A program made the position numbers and the translations under genes. The notes below the pieces were generated by a model. That model was given only the letters and a program-made list of their open reading frames with translations, made no database searches and was not told where the DNA came from. A stretch of DNA of 64,000 bases. Origin: Dirofilaria immitis (Eukaryota > Nematoda > Chromadorea > Rhabditida > Onchocercidae). The stretch spans positions 9,595,501 to 9,659,500 of the forward strand of contig JAKNDB010000068.1 of NCBI GenBank assembly GCA_024305405.1. The letters are read 5' to 3'. Positions 51,863 to 64,000 of the stretch are shown here, in pieces; position 1 is the first letter of the stretch; every line of letters starts with the position of its first letter.

Positions 51863-54800
51863 ATCCAATTTTAACCGAAACTAAACAATCAGCTTTGAAA
51901 ATTAAAACTGATTTTCATTGATTTTCTTCAAATTTCCAAGTGTGACAGCGTCTTGAGCAATTAAGTTCAATTGATGCTGCGATTAAATGATCAAATGTTT
52001 TATATTCCAAATTGTAATTGAAAGATATCTGTCGGTAATTTAATTAGATTCACATGGAATTTCACAATGCTTATTTTAAAATACTAAATGATGATAATGT
52101 TATGCGGGTAATAATGCATAATTAAATCGGCGGTGTTCGATGTTCTAAAGCTTAAAACTTATTATTGGCATGAAAATAATCGTATTTCTTTAAATTCAAG
52201 CAATCGATAAATTTAAAAAGATTTAACTGCTCACATATGGCAGCGATGAAATCGTTTACTTCTCGTTCGATATGATACTGAAGCTAAGTTTCTTATTCTT
52301 GCAATATTTAACGAGAAATATCATCTCTTCTATAAATATGGTTATAATGTTTTATTTGATATTCGGTGATAACATGTTTAAATCTCGAAACATTGTTTAG
52401 TTAGTTATCTTTTGATTAATATTAATTAACTTCTTATCAACTTCTAAGTAAATTAATCCTCGATGATCCTAGCTGTTTTCATTTATGTATTTGATTGAAG
52501 TTTTTATGCAAAAATGAATTTCATGTGCAAATTTATCAAAGAGTTTCATCCGCGAGAAAAGTATCAACGAGTGAAATGGAAAAATCCCGAGAAGTTTTAA
52601 TACTTTTTCAGATTAAATTGATTTTTGTACAAAAATTCTAATTAGACCACCTTTTGATTATCAATTATTGTATATTATGAAAATAATAACAATTTTTTTA
52701 GAATATTTTTATTCCTATTTGTTCGTTCCAAACAGTACTATTTTAAAGTATCTTCAATAATATCAATAAAACTCGTTGGACAGGAAAGCAAGTGTGAATT
52801 TCATTCTCATCTCTATAATTCATTTAAATTAAAATTTTCGTCAACTGAAACAAAAATCAACAATCACCATAAACGCATTTTTGAACAAAATAGAAACTTG
52901 GAATAAAATGCTTTCATTATCAAGCAATATGTATTCACTATAAGAAGACGTAAACTGCAAAGTTTTGAAGTATAATTTAAGTTTTATTTAAAACTAATGA
53001 GTATCGCAAATATATATTGATTGTATCATAGTGATGAAAGATGTGTATTTATTGATCTGTTTTTGTCATGGCCTTTATAACTCTTCTTTTATTTTTACAT
53101 TCGAAGCCTTAATATTTGTCCACAAAATATAGTAATATTGAAAACCGTGAAATCAGAGAATCACTAAAATATAGTCGAAAACTTTTTTTTTTTAAACTAA
53201 CCTTTATTACTTATAATCTCAGTGATCAGTTGCATAAAATAGCAAAAATTAATATTGAGCAAACAATTGATTTAACATGTAAATTTTTGGTTCAACTAAT
53301 AAAGGTTACTTTCATCATTTAGTCTTAATTTAAAAGAGAAATTAAAATTGTAACAATTCATCTAATCATTATGAACAATTCAAATTTTCAAAAACATACG
53401 ATTTATGAGAAATTTTAGTAAAGAATGTGCTTCTTCTGTGGAAAAGGTTACATTACTTTTCAATGTTTTTTAATTGCTCAGTTCAACTTATTTTAATAGA
53501 ATTACTCATTTGAAAATAGAAAATAATGCAATGGATGGTACATATCATCATTGTTATTAGCATAAGCTTTTAATAAATATTCTTTCTGATTCTATAATTT
53601 TCAAATTTAAATTGTTAATTTCTTTTGTTTAAGAAAGAAATGAATAAAACAAAACTTTTTTGCCCGCATTATTTCAGAATACACTATTTATAAATAGGCA
53701 ATAAATGTCTTCAGCAATAAAATTTTCTATTTTGTCAAAATTTGAGTTTAGTTTGGATATAAGAATAAAAAGACTTCTCATATTGCTAAATCTATTTCGG
53801 AAAAACCGTGATTTTAAGAGTATTGCGGTTAAAATATTATTTTAGAACACAAAAACTGATGATACGGTAAGATGATTTTGATGATCAGCTCATTTGGATG
53901 TTTAGCGAAGTCATCTATTATTGGCCTGTTTTACGCATATTAGGAAAGAATTGATGAATCATTTTTCTCATATTGTCGTAAATTTCTGTTTATCAAAAGG
54001 CATTGAATAGGTAGAATCTATTTTGAAATGTTTCAAGTGTTCTTCACTTCGCTATTTAATGGAATATACAATAGGATGTTGAAAATTAAAAATGGTCTTA
54101 TCTTCGTAGTACATACATTTTTATAGCACATTATCGTCATATGTCAATTTTTCCTTGAAATCCTTCAATTTCATTTCATCGCTATTCCGGGGCATCAATA
54201 ATATCGAGCCTAATGAAAACAAAAACCCTAACAATTATGTTAAATTATTTGTGAAAAATTGCTTCTGCTTTATTTTTTCATTTAGCAAATAGCAAATGAA
54301 TTTATTCAAAGAATCCTTTTCTCAGCTTTAAATGTTTTGCAAGAAAATTCTTAAGCATGTGAACAGAGATGTATAGTTTTATCCTTCCTTTGCATAAAAT
54401 TTTATGAGATATTTAAATTTCAATTTTGATTTATTCATAATTAGCTGTAAACTTGTTGTAAATTTACATTCAGTATCTTAAATTATTATTATTAATTCAC
54501 AAATATGTTTACATGTTGTTGATGTCCATTTCCGCATTATTATGTGTGTATTCAGGATAAAAGTAAGAAAACTTCCATCTCGGGAGGACAATGTTGGTGA
54601 AGTGAAGTGATGCTAATTCTTAAAATCTTCCTACAAAATGCTCATACAACTTACAAAACAAATCGCCTTCTGCAAATTTTTCAGGAGGAGTGCTTAAAAT
54701 CGATCGACCAATACATAAGTTATTTGCTTCATGAAGTTTGATTGAAACTTGAATACTTCTTCAAGAAATAAATATCTCTTCTTGATAATTCAGGACAATG

Positions 54801-57800
54801 TAAAAGCTCCTTTCGGATGAGCATCACTTACATATATTAAATTTTTATGAAAAAAATTTTTATTGCTAACCCAACGATTACTTACTTTGTCCATTTGATA
54901 ACTTCCGGGATGATTCCCTCCATTCTACTGCATCCCTGTATTTTTGCATTCAGCAAACCTAATCCTGTTAACCTATTTCAACTAAATATATATAATTGAC
55001 TACATCTGATTAATTTATCAAATAAGCACCTTGATTTGTTTTAATATTATTTATTCGATGTTTTGAAATCTTTTCATTGCGTTTAAAAAACTATACCATT
55101 CCTTTTGTTAGCTTCTACAATTATCCAAAGTTTTTATCACCTCAAAAAAACTTTTTAAAAACTAAAAACAATAGCAGTACCCAGTTGACCTGACAAATTT
55201 ATCTCTCAAGTATGAACAACTCTGTTATCGACATATAGTTATTGGATAATTTTGATCCTATAAAATAATGCTGACCAATTGTTGAACCGAAACGTAGAGT
55301 TTAATAATCATTGAAAATTTATTAGTTGTAACCAGATGATCTTTGTCCGCTGCAAATATCATCCTTCTTCATTGCAGCGATTATTTATAATATAAACAAA
55401 GTTGCCATTTTTACAACTTTTAATAGTATCATCATACAAGCTAGTAGAATTTCGTTCTCATGAAATATGAATTAGCAGATTCAGATCATAACTCATATTT
55501 GTCACTTATGTATGAGGAAAATTAAATGCTATTGAATTGTGACTCAGTCCAAGTAACGCGAAATTCGCATCAGTCATTGAAAAAAATTTATTGTTTATCT
55601 GATTTGTTATATTCGAGGTCAGTTATGTAAAACAGAAAACAATAGATCAAAAATTTTATTTACATTAAAATCTTACTTTGTCGAAATAAGAAATATATTT
55701 GCAAACGAAAGTCTCTGGATGGCCCATTCAGCAATACTAAAATCCCGTAAAAACTTTTTGGATTATTTTCATTTTTCATTTATGTATCTTAGTCACCTAA
55801 TTTTAAAAATAAACTTAGAGCTTCTGAAGTTGCACACAAGCCAGTAAAAGATTTTTGCTGCAGGTTATTATTTTCAAGTCTGAACTGACCTTTAGTCTTC
55901 AAGTTCATAGCTGCCGTTTTTTCTTAAATATTTACAGGATTTGATTAAAAAGTGATTAAAATAATGTAATAAAATAATGATAACGAACTTAGCAACATAG
56001 CCATCATCTCTCTTGTAGTTATATGCGATGAGGCCAGAGGATTATGCTTATTTCGGAAATCATATAAATTGGTTTTCGCCCATTTTTGCCAAATTTTTTT
56101 AGTCAAATATTTTGAGAATATCAAAATTTATTATTATAGTTAAAATAAATTTTGAAATTATTTCAGAAGCGTAAGTCTCATAGAATCTAAATCTTTAATG
56201 TTGTTGTATAATATATAAAAATATATTATTCCTAGAAACTATTCGAAAACTATCGATTTTACTTTTTTGCTTTGAATCTTTCATTCAGTGTAACAGCGCA
56301 GATTTTGAATTTATTTAATACATCATATTCATATGATAATCCCTCAGAAATATTAAAATTTATTGATGACGATGATGCAAGATGAATTTTTCTAAAATAT
56401 TATATAATCTTACCTGTCCATCAATGACTGCAATCTACTTCCTGGAATCCTTCGGATCAGTGTTCAATATTGACATTTCGGAAGAAATAAAAAGTAGCTC
56501 ATGAAATAAAAACTTCAATATTCATATCATTCTCACTTTATAAATATTCGATGACTTTTAAATATTCAAAAATTGAGCGGAATAGTAAGCTTTGCTAATC
56601 ACATCGAACAACATGGACATCGATACTTTAAAGTTATTATTCCTTCGATAAATAATTTATGAGTATAGTAGTAAAGTGGAAGATTTGATGATGCGCACAA
56701 TGAAGAGGCTATATTTTCCGGATGATTAGCTTTATGAGTGGATGATTTCCAATTGAGCTTGGAATTGTCACTGACAGAAGAGAAGAGGCAAAACATAATG
56801 ATCGGCACTAAGCTAAACGGAACAAAATGGGTATACTTTTCTTTCCTCACTTTTCTTGAGTCATTTAAAAATCTTTTCCAATAATAAATCGGAAATCGTA
56901 AATTAAAAATGCAGAAAAATGTTTGACTGCGAATTAGTTTCTGAAATATTGCCTAATTTTTTATTTTTATAGACAAACCTCTCTTTCAAATCTCAAATTT
57001 AACTTTTTAAGTATAGAAAGAAAATATGTAAATTTATGATATGATGAAATGAAATCTTTTCCCTTTAATAGAAACATAAAATATGTTGATGTCAGTTCAA
57101 TGAATTCAAAAGAAATGCTTTCTATTTCTCTTATATTATAAAGGATTGAATTTCGATCCCACGGGAATAGTTGAAAGTAAGAACATTTTAATTCTGCTTA
57201 GACCGATCTGTTCTTTGACATACGATTAATGAAACGTCGTGGTTTGAGGATTTGTTATCAAATGTCCACAGTATATCATCTCAGTGAACCGTCTGATATC
57301 CCATCAACAATGTAGGTTTTCTATTTTATCTTATCACTTCATACCCATTACATTTCGCCTTTAGTAAATTGTGTTCAAGATTATTTATCATATTTAATAA
57401 ATTTATAAAATTGCTGACAAATAGAAATTCCTATTGTGCAGTAAAACATTCTTTCTGATATGATATCCTTCTTCAATTTTAGCAAATAAAGGAATAATTT
57501 CTTTTTGATTGGTAGATAATTTCAGATTGCAGTTTATAAGGGAGGATTCAAATCGTTGTTTTGTTCATTGAGAGACTGCAGAACTATCGGGCGTTTTCAA
57601 TGAGAATTTAGGAGCTATTAACTCACTTTAAAATAGGGAAAAGAAATTAGGCAACAAGATATGACAAAAAAAAACGAAATAACGATTCTTATTATCGATA
57701 TATCATGGTATCAAGTTATTAGTATCTGTTCCCTTTTCCGGTAAAAGATAGATCAAAGAATAATTTAATTGGTACTACTTACAGCGATGTTAATTATCAT

Positions 57801-60706
57801 CATTATATCATATTTTCTATTTGTTATTGGCACTAAAATATTCTTCTACTACTCCTGCTGCTACCATTATTTGCGGCCACTAAAAAAACACTAAAAAACA
57901 ATTTTTATTTTAACTCAGTAAAAAGAAATTAAGCTTTTTGAAAATCGATAGCAGTTCATTTTCTCTTGCGCTTAGAAATAATAAGAAAGATATTATTCAT
58001 TACAACTAAAAATTTGTTTAAATTTTTCAAAAAGTTCGAAGATCAAATGAAATTTAATAGTCTTCGAATACTATCGATAATAATGTTCTTTGATTGATTA
58101 GCATAAAAATAGTTTTGTACCTACCTGCTCTTTAAAAATGCTTAGCAAGTGATTTCATTAGAAGATGGTATATTTGTTTTACAATCCGAAAATTCAAAAA
58201 GAAATTTCAATCGTAATTTTTGAATAAAATTAGAACAAGTGAGATAAAGGGAAGGAATCAAAACTTCAGCTTAATGTAACTTAGCCTTCTTTCTTAATAA
58301 GCCAGAAAAAACATTGTCCAAGAAAAAAGCTTTCAAGTAAAATTTTACTTGTTCAGAGAAATTAGAAAAATTAGTTCCAATGGATAAGTTGAAGTCTTGC
58401 TGATCATTCTGCGAATTCGTTCAGTAAAATTTTGCCCTAATTTTACCTCATAGTTCTTTGTTTAAATAAAAAACTTTAAAGTAATGTACCAAAAATAAGT
58501 AGTCAATCATAGGATAGTGCAAGTAACACTTCTTCCATTAAAGTATTTATAAAACCCTTCATTAACTATTTAAACAAATGAAATTCCGCTTGACATCGAC
58601 AAATTATTAGTCTCATTAGTTGTCACTAAAGTGTTTTTCTTCTCTTCTTAATGAATAACATGTAGTTCCTTAAATATTTCTCATAGTTTTTTCATCTTTA
58701 CCCATAAGAAGCCAACCAATTCTCATTTTATACAACTATTCGCACTTTTTATTAAGGCACTGAACACTTCTTCTTATTTTATCATTGATAAATCATACTC
58801 AATGCTTATCCATTTACCAATATTTAATGTAAATTTTGAATAAATAATACAAAATTGCTGATAGACTAAGTGAAGATTAACATGAAAATATAGAATTTCT
58901 GCTATTTAAGGAAATATATTAGATATATAAAATCGATGGAAAGTGATAAAAAAATATAGCAAATCAATTGATGAAATGTTTTGATGGTCGGATTGTAGGC
59001 TTTAAATTTTTATTATATTTTGTTTTGTAACAAAAATCTTATTCTCAGTCGATTATTTGTTGAGGAACATTATTCAGCTAAGGAAGTATGGATTTTGAAA
59101 ACTTTTTGATTTGCTCTCATATACGCATACAGATTTTTGAATTTGACTGAATACTATAGGAAGGATTTTGTTAATTGAATTAAATATAAATCTTTTTTCG
59201 TTTCATTGAAACAATTAAAGCTAAATTATTATGGTTTTTATAGTAATATCAACAAATAAGAAGTTCTACGCATAGATGGTCCACCTGTGTTCATAGCTCG
59301 AAATTTGCAAAATATTTATTTAAAATTAGGTGCTATCACTTTAATATACTAAAAATTTGACATTCTTCCGCTTTTCATTTACTCACTTCTGTCAACATGT
59401 CTTTTATTATTTTCAATACATTTCAAAAGGATGAAATAGTTTTTCAAATGAAATAAAATTTGGAAGAAGTAAAAAATAAAGCAACTTTTAAAATAATTTG
59501 TTAGGAAACAAAACTGTGAATTGGTGAGTAATTGAGAAATGTATTTCTTATTTGCACCAAATTTTTATTCAAAAAAATAAAGATTTAGCCTGAGTATTTG
59601 TCATGTAAGAAACTTAGAAAAGATTATATTATTATTTGATATATCTGATTACTCACTCCTTTACCGTAGTAGAGCACATTTATTAGCTGGCAGCTGTTAC
59701 TGGAAATGGATTTGATTATATTTTTAAATTCTGATGGTACGATCAAAATCAAAAGCATAATTATTCCAAAGGAAAAATGTTTCTCATCCGTCTTATGGGA
59801 TGATTTTCTTTTAATTTAAAGTTTCTAACTGTTACATAAGTTCTTTCAAAATGTTCAGAAATAATCCACTGCTGTTCAATCCTCCAGCAAATCCATCGCT
59901 GTTACCTCCCACACAGTCGTGATCTGTTGCTTAATAAGTTAAACTATAGACAGTTATAGCTTCTTTGTTGCTACGTAACTGAAATTTAGAACTTATTTTG
60001 TTCTCATTTTAATTTCAAAGAAAGAAAGTACAACGCATTACTTTTTCTACATTTAAAATTGCAATGCTAATGCTATGACAATGATCGTCTATTTATTTCA
60101 TATAGAAAGTATAATTTTTAACAAAATTTTAGAATTTGTTGATTCATTTTTCTTTGGACTTTTTGAAGAAATTTTAATTTATTGATTTTAAACTATCAAT
60201 CTAAATGTAACCAAAAAATTCAGTAGAAATCTTAGCTTATTTCACATGTTATACTATGATGTATAAACTATGTAATAATGAATTTTCCATAATGTAGCAA
60301 AAATTACTCTTTGGTCTCTCACTTATTCTTATTTGTGGTGACAAATCAGACGATACGGTTATCTTTAATAATCGTGGTGCGGTGACATTTCATGATGTGA
60401 ATCACTTGTATTTTCAAATTTTCGATAATTTCTGGGTTAATTTATTTTGATAAAGCAGATGATAAATTTGAAGCAAATATGCTTCAATGAATGAACTTAC
60501 TTATTCAAGTACTTTCGTGAAAACTTGCTGCATGTCAGATAATTCTTTTTATCTAAAAATTCCTATAACATATGCTTGTCTCAACTGATAGAATTTCTTG
60601 GCTTAAAATTGGGTAATGAAATCATTCTGAATGTAAAGAATTATTTGTAATAAAATGGTGTCGTAAAAATTTTGAATATTTTCCTTTACACAAAAATAGA
60701 GCGAAA

Positions 60707-60722
60707 GAAAGAGAGAGAGAGA
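60707..60722. repeat. Short GA/purine run
   Basis: GAAA and GA dinucleotide run within a longer purine-rich stretch (about 60700-60748). Simple-sequence DNA. Confidence 0.8.
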
Positions 60723-62143
60723 TAGAAATAGAGAAGGTAAAGAGAGAGTTTTTCTTGCGTCACCATTATTCATAATTTCTAATATCTATGAGAACAATTT
60801 CCATATTCCTAATTACTAGGCTAATTTGGAAGTGAATTTTTGTTTATTATTGATAATCAAAAATTCATATTTCTTTCAAAAATACACCGCTACCTACGCA
60901 TTCATATTAAAATTTTTCCCAAAATTTAATGCTTTATTCTCTTTGCTTGTCTATTTCGATAAGTAATTTCACTTTTAATATAAATCTTTATTAGCAGCAA
61001 TATTCGTTTTAAGAATTTTAGAAAACATCTGTTCCTAAAACTTATTGATAAGGATTGGTTCAGAAAAAAGAATGTGAGCATACAAACAAAACTTAGCTTT
61101 ATACTTCTGGGCCAATAAACTGGATTATCTGTTTGACTCATTCCAAAATATCTTTCCAGCAAATAGAGAGGTCTATTGACAAATAGTGGAAAAAATTACA
61201 ACCACCTTCAAATATCGCAATTATTTCTTTGAAATTAATTTCTTTACTTGTAGAATGTATATTTACACAATGTAATTTATCATCAGTATAGAGCTGATAG
61301 AAAACATTAGTCACCGGCTGAAAGTGGATGGCGGTTGATCCACTTAGGCCATTGAAAAATGTTCCACTATCCAGCTGTTACTAAAACTTTGACTTTGCTT
61401 ACTTTCGTTTTTGGCTGCTTATGATTTCCCAAAATTTTTTATAACAAATTCTTGTCATCTGTTTTGAATTCATTGCCTAAAAGTTGCTACTTTTTCTCTT
61501 GTGATAATCAAGGTCATGAAAGGATATTATATTATTTGAATAAGAAAATTTTTAAAGAACATAAGCTATATCATAAGTCCCAAGAATTGAGAAATAGTTG
61601 TTATGCTAGCAAACAGAATTATTTATGAAATAAAATATATTAAATAATCGATTGATTAGTCAGACTTTTTTATTTGATTTTTCGAAATTTTCAAATACTG
61701 AACAAGTTTTCGAGATAAGTGTAAGCAATTATTTTGATTAATTCATAATTTATTAAAAACTGAAAAATATTATGTTGATTTAGAATTAAATTTTATTCCT
61801 TGACCATAAATGATCGTAGTTAAAGTTCAACAATTATGGTGTGAGTATTCCCATCTAAAAACGATCAAATATTGTTGAATAATGCCTTCCAAATGTTATG
61901 TTACATAGCATTAGTCTTTTATATCTAATATGGTTACTTATAAAATTACTCAGCTGCATTTAAATTTAACAAAAATTTGATGATTACGTTGACAGAAATC
62001 AATGATATAAAGAAATCATTTTTGTAACAATTAATGTGGAAAAATATCACTATAAATGTTGCAGGAAATTACTGATAGATTTCCAGATCAATTTATCTGA
62101 TCTTCGTATTTTAACCATTGGCATTGTTACAAGATACATTGTT

Positions 62144-63361
62144 ATGATCAGACGCTCTGTTCTGGTTGCACTAGCAACTCTGATGTTTCGGAAATTTTTA
62201 ATGCGTTGTTCATCGTCTATGATAAAAAGTCCCATACAGTCGTCAGTAACGTCATTCTGGGTAATTGTTGAACCGATATCTGTTAGATGGACTAAAGGAT
62301 GTCTGGCTGCCGCTGGATGTGCTGATTCCAGATTAACTTTATCAGAATGGAACCTAGTTAGCGATGAAAGGATTTCATCTAGTTGGTCTATACACGAGCT
62401 TTTTGTAAGCTTTTATTTCAATTAAAATGAATGTCAATTGATAAAATTGTGCTCTTAAATTTGGATACATTATTATAATTTTTGTCTTGATTTTCATAGA
62501 AATTTTCAAAATGGAATAAATTATTTTGTTTAGGATTCTTCACATATGTTTATAAGTTATTGGAATAAAGGAAGGCCTGCAGATATAACGTTCAATTATG
62601 AGGTAGTAGGTGTTGATCCAATTTATGGATTCTCAAGAACTTGTGATTCTACGCGAGCAATTCGCGTTTTGATGATAAGGTTCCTTTCAGTAATCTTTAT
62701 TCTACTTGCTCATTTAATCTGTTACTTATTTTTTATTTAACACTATTTCTTGTGAATTTTTCAGCAGAAATTAGTACCTGAATCAACAGGTCAAGTAGTC
62801 ACATCAACAATAATTCCCATGCAACAACACGATAAAATAACTTTAAATCTGACGGGTAAATGTTTCAATGCTGCAATAATCATACAAAAATATGAATCTA
62901 GTTGTCCCTGGTGTTCCTGTGACGAAGGATATGCTATTGTTGGCCAGGTAGTCATTGTCATTTTATTGCCTTCGATTTTATCCACTCATCATATATCTAT
63001 TAATATCTCTTACTAATTTATTCTGTATTTTAGTCTTATAAAGCTTCATAATTATTACAATTTATAAATCCAAAAATTTTAGTTATCGGAATCTGAATCA
63101 CGTGATTTTTTATATAACATGAACGATTCATCAGAAACGTCGGTTGATATAGGTCTAATCGCATTGTCGTCAATTGCGGTCGCTACGTCCGCTGCATTTT
63201 CATGCGTTCTGATTGCATATCTTCGTGAACGGCAATCCAATTTTGGGCGAAATGTTGCGAAATGCAATATGAAATTATTCGACAATGATTCAACAATATG
63301 TGACGGGCAACAAGCTAACTTATACAAGAAGAGATTAAACAGTGCTGAAATCATTAGGTAA
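62144..63361 (+). CDS. Family member C: putative type I membrane protein with CPWC, intact frame
   Basis: Unrecognised family, closest to B. Exons: 62144-62404, 62534-62689, 62765-62947, 63083-63361; about 292 residues and no frameshift. Leader with hydrophobic core SVLVALATLMF; SVRWTKGCLAAAGCADSR; ISYWNKGRPADITFNYEVVG; VDPIYGFSRTCDSTRAI; KITLNLTGKCFNAAIIIQKY; SSCPWCSCDEGYAIVG; membrane helix DIGLIALSSIAVATSAAF through CVLIAYL; then LRERQSNFGR. The first three introns match A and B in place and phase (0). After ATTAG at 63357 a GTAAAA donor is possible in the same phase (2) as in A and B. Reading on gives AGG then TAA (63359-63361), with a poly(A) hexamer 12 bases later, so I end it there. 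The leader is the weakest of the three; the next upstream in-frame start is only a GTG. Orientation is opposite to A and B. Confidence 0.82.
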
Positions 63362-63372
63362 AAGATGATGTA

Positions 63373-63378
63373 AATAAA
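63373..63378 (+). terminator. Candidate polyadenylation signal of member C
   Basis: AATAAA 12 bases after the TAA at 63359-63361. It supports a gene end here rather than a fifth exon further on. Confidence 0.5.
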
Positions 63379-64000
63379 TATATATTATAAAAACACGTAT
63401 TTATAATTATGACTCTTAATGTCATATTTTTAATCAAAACTCGTTACCTGACTAAAGTATTCAAAATTTTTCCTAGCCATAATTTTTTTGACTTTGCAAA
63501 GTTTAATTACTTCCGACTTCGAACAATACAAGTGAGAAAAGTTTTTATTTTATTCAGTTTTCTTTTCTCGGGAAGAAAATTTCTTTTTTCTAATGCTCAC
63601 ACATTTTAATAATTGCTGCCCTTTAAGCATAAACGCTTCATTTCCGTAAGTTTTATCAAATAAATCACAAATCATTGCTTCACTATTCCAACTTTTATTT
63701 ATTTTAATTCGACCATAATTTAGAAATTTATTAATATTCAGACGCCTAATTTCTAAGCACTAAACTCCGACTGAAATTATTAATTAATTTAAAGGTCAGA
63801 TAGATTTGGAATAAATTAAAAAACTTAAAGCTCAATTACGGGTAGCGATGTTTTTATCAGCATATATAAGCTTTTGCAAGCATATTTGTTCATGTCATCT
63901 ACCTATGTATTATGCATGATTAAGAATCCTTAAAACTCTCAAAAACTAAAAGAAAATAGAATTTGAGATTTCGAAATTGATCGAACTTCGCGATGAAGAT
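63379..64000. other. 3' flank of member C, no gene seen
   Basis: A/T-rich. Two weak acceptor-plus-frame candidates for a fifth exon of C (an AG near 63556 and one near 63742) lead only to short tails unlike that of member B. No other content recognised. Confidence 0.5.

Larger units (their letters stand above)
39438..62143. other. Gene-poor region, 22.7 kb
   Basis: No gene I can defend. Frames up to about 80 codons exist (44163-44345, 47516-47761, 48142-48375, 56599-56850, 60926-61162), but several lack an ATG or are Phe/Ile/Lys-rich. G+C-richer islets with splice-like borders occur at 54556-54610 (plus), 57202-57315 (plus) and 59832-59930 (minus). Two tight inverted repeats lie near 50.5 kb, one at 51.8 kb and a GA run near 60.71 kb. 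I saw no further member of the CPWC family here. Confidence 0.45.

Noticed and set aside
54556..54610. Short plus-strand exon-like frame (IKVRKLPSREDNVGEVK)
   Set aside because: Only 18 codons, with no partner exon in matching phase.
56599..56850. 83-codon minus-strand frame with a leader-like start and Cys-rich end
   Set aside because: It lacks an ATG at its beginning (GTG), the first internal ATG removes most of the hydrophobic part, and no splice partner was found.
60302..60450. Plus-strand frame of about 50 codons around ICGDKSDDTVIFNNRG
   Set aside because: No ATG. By base composition well over a hundred open stretches this long are expected in the window.
62050..62235. Minus-strand 61-codon frame
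   Set aside because: Shadow of exon 1 of member C.
63079..63354. Minus-strand 91-codon frame
   Set aside because: Shadow of exon 4 of member C, which has the conserved membrane helix and intron phase.

Overview
The window reads as nuclear DNA of a nematode, most likely a spirurid/filarial one. It is roughly 70% A+T. Genes are split into short exons by small to medium introns with GT donors and short TTTCAG-like acceptors. It holds a worm-type kinase of the tau-tubulin/casein kinase 1 group and long gene-poor stretches. No operon-like spacing, prokaryotic gene, tRNA, rRNA or CRISPR array was recognised. The species is an inference from style, not from a marker gene.

Layout. (1) 426-9369, minus strand: mevalonate kinase in 13 proposed exons. 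The kinase core is securely identified and carries a Gln/Ser/Asn-rich insertion; the first exon is a proposal. (2) 9370-22699: gene-poor, with a CA microsatellite near its left edge. (3) 22700-25480, plus strand: a TTBK/CK1-like protein kinase in 9 exons with one frameshift. (4) 25481-30837: no gene recognised. (5) 30838-39437, minus strand: two members (A and B) of a family of putative single-pass membrane proteins that I do not recognise, with a deleted relic (A') between them. (6) 39438-62143: 22.7 kb without a gene I can defend. (7) 62144-63361, plus strand: a third family member (C) in opposite orientation.

The most interesting content is this family. Each member has a hydrophobic leader and a Cys-bearing ectodomain. 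The ectodomain contains a W..(G/N)CL....C block, a P-D-I...E-V/I-V/I-G-V/I-D-P-x-Y block with CD after it, and a C-F...CPWC block. A transmembrane helix and a basic cytoplasmic tail follow. The three shared introns lie at equivalent places in the same phase (0,0,0), and A and B share a further phase-2 intron.

A caution runs through the window. The kinase, member A and member B each carry exactly one frameshift, and in each case one extra base in a homopolymer run restores the homologous frame. Either the assembly under-calls homopolymers or three neighbouring genes are freshly broken; the first looks more likely.

Mevalonate kinase acts in isoprenoid synthesis and the TTBK-like kinase in protein phosphorylation. 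Nothing in the sequence links these two to the membrane family beyond proximity.
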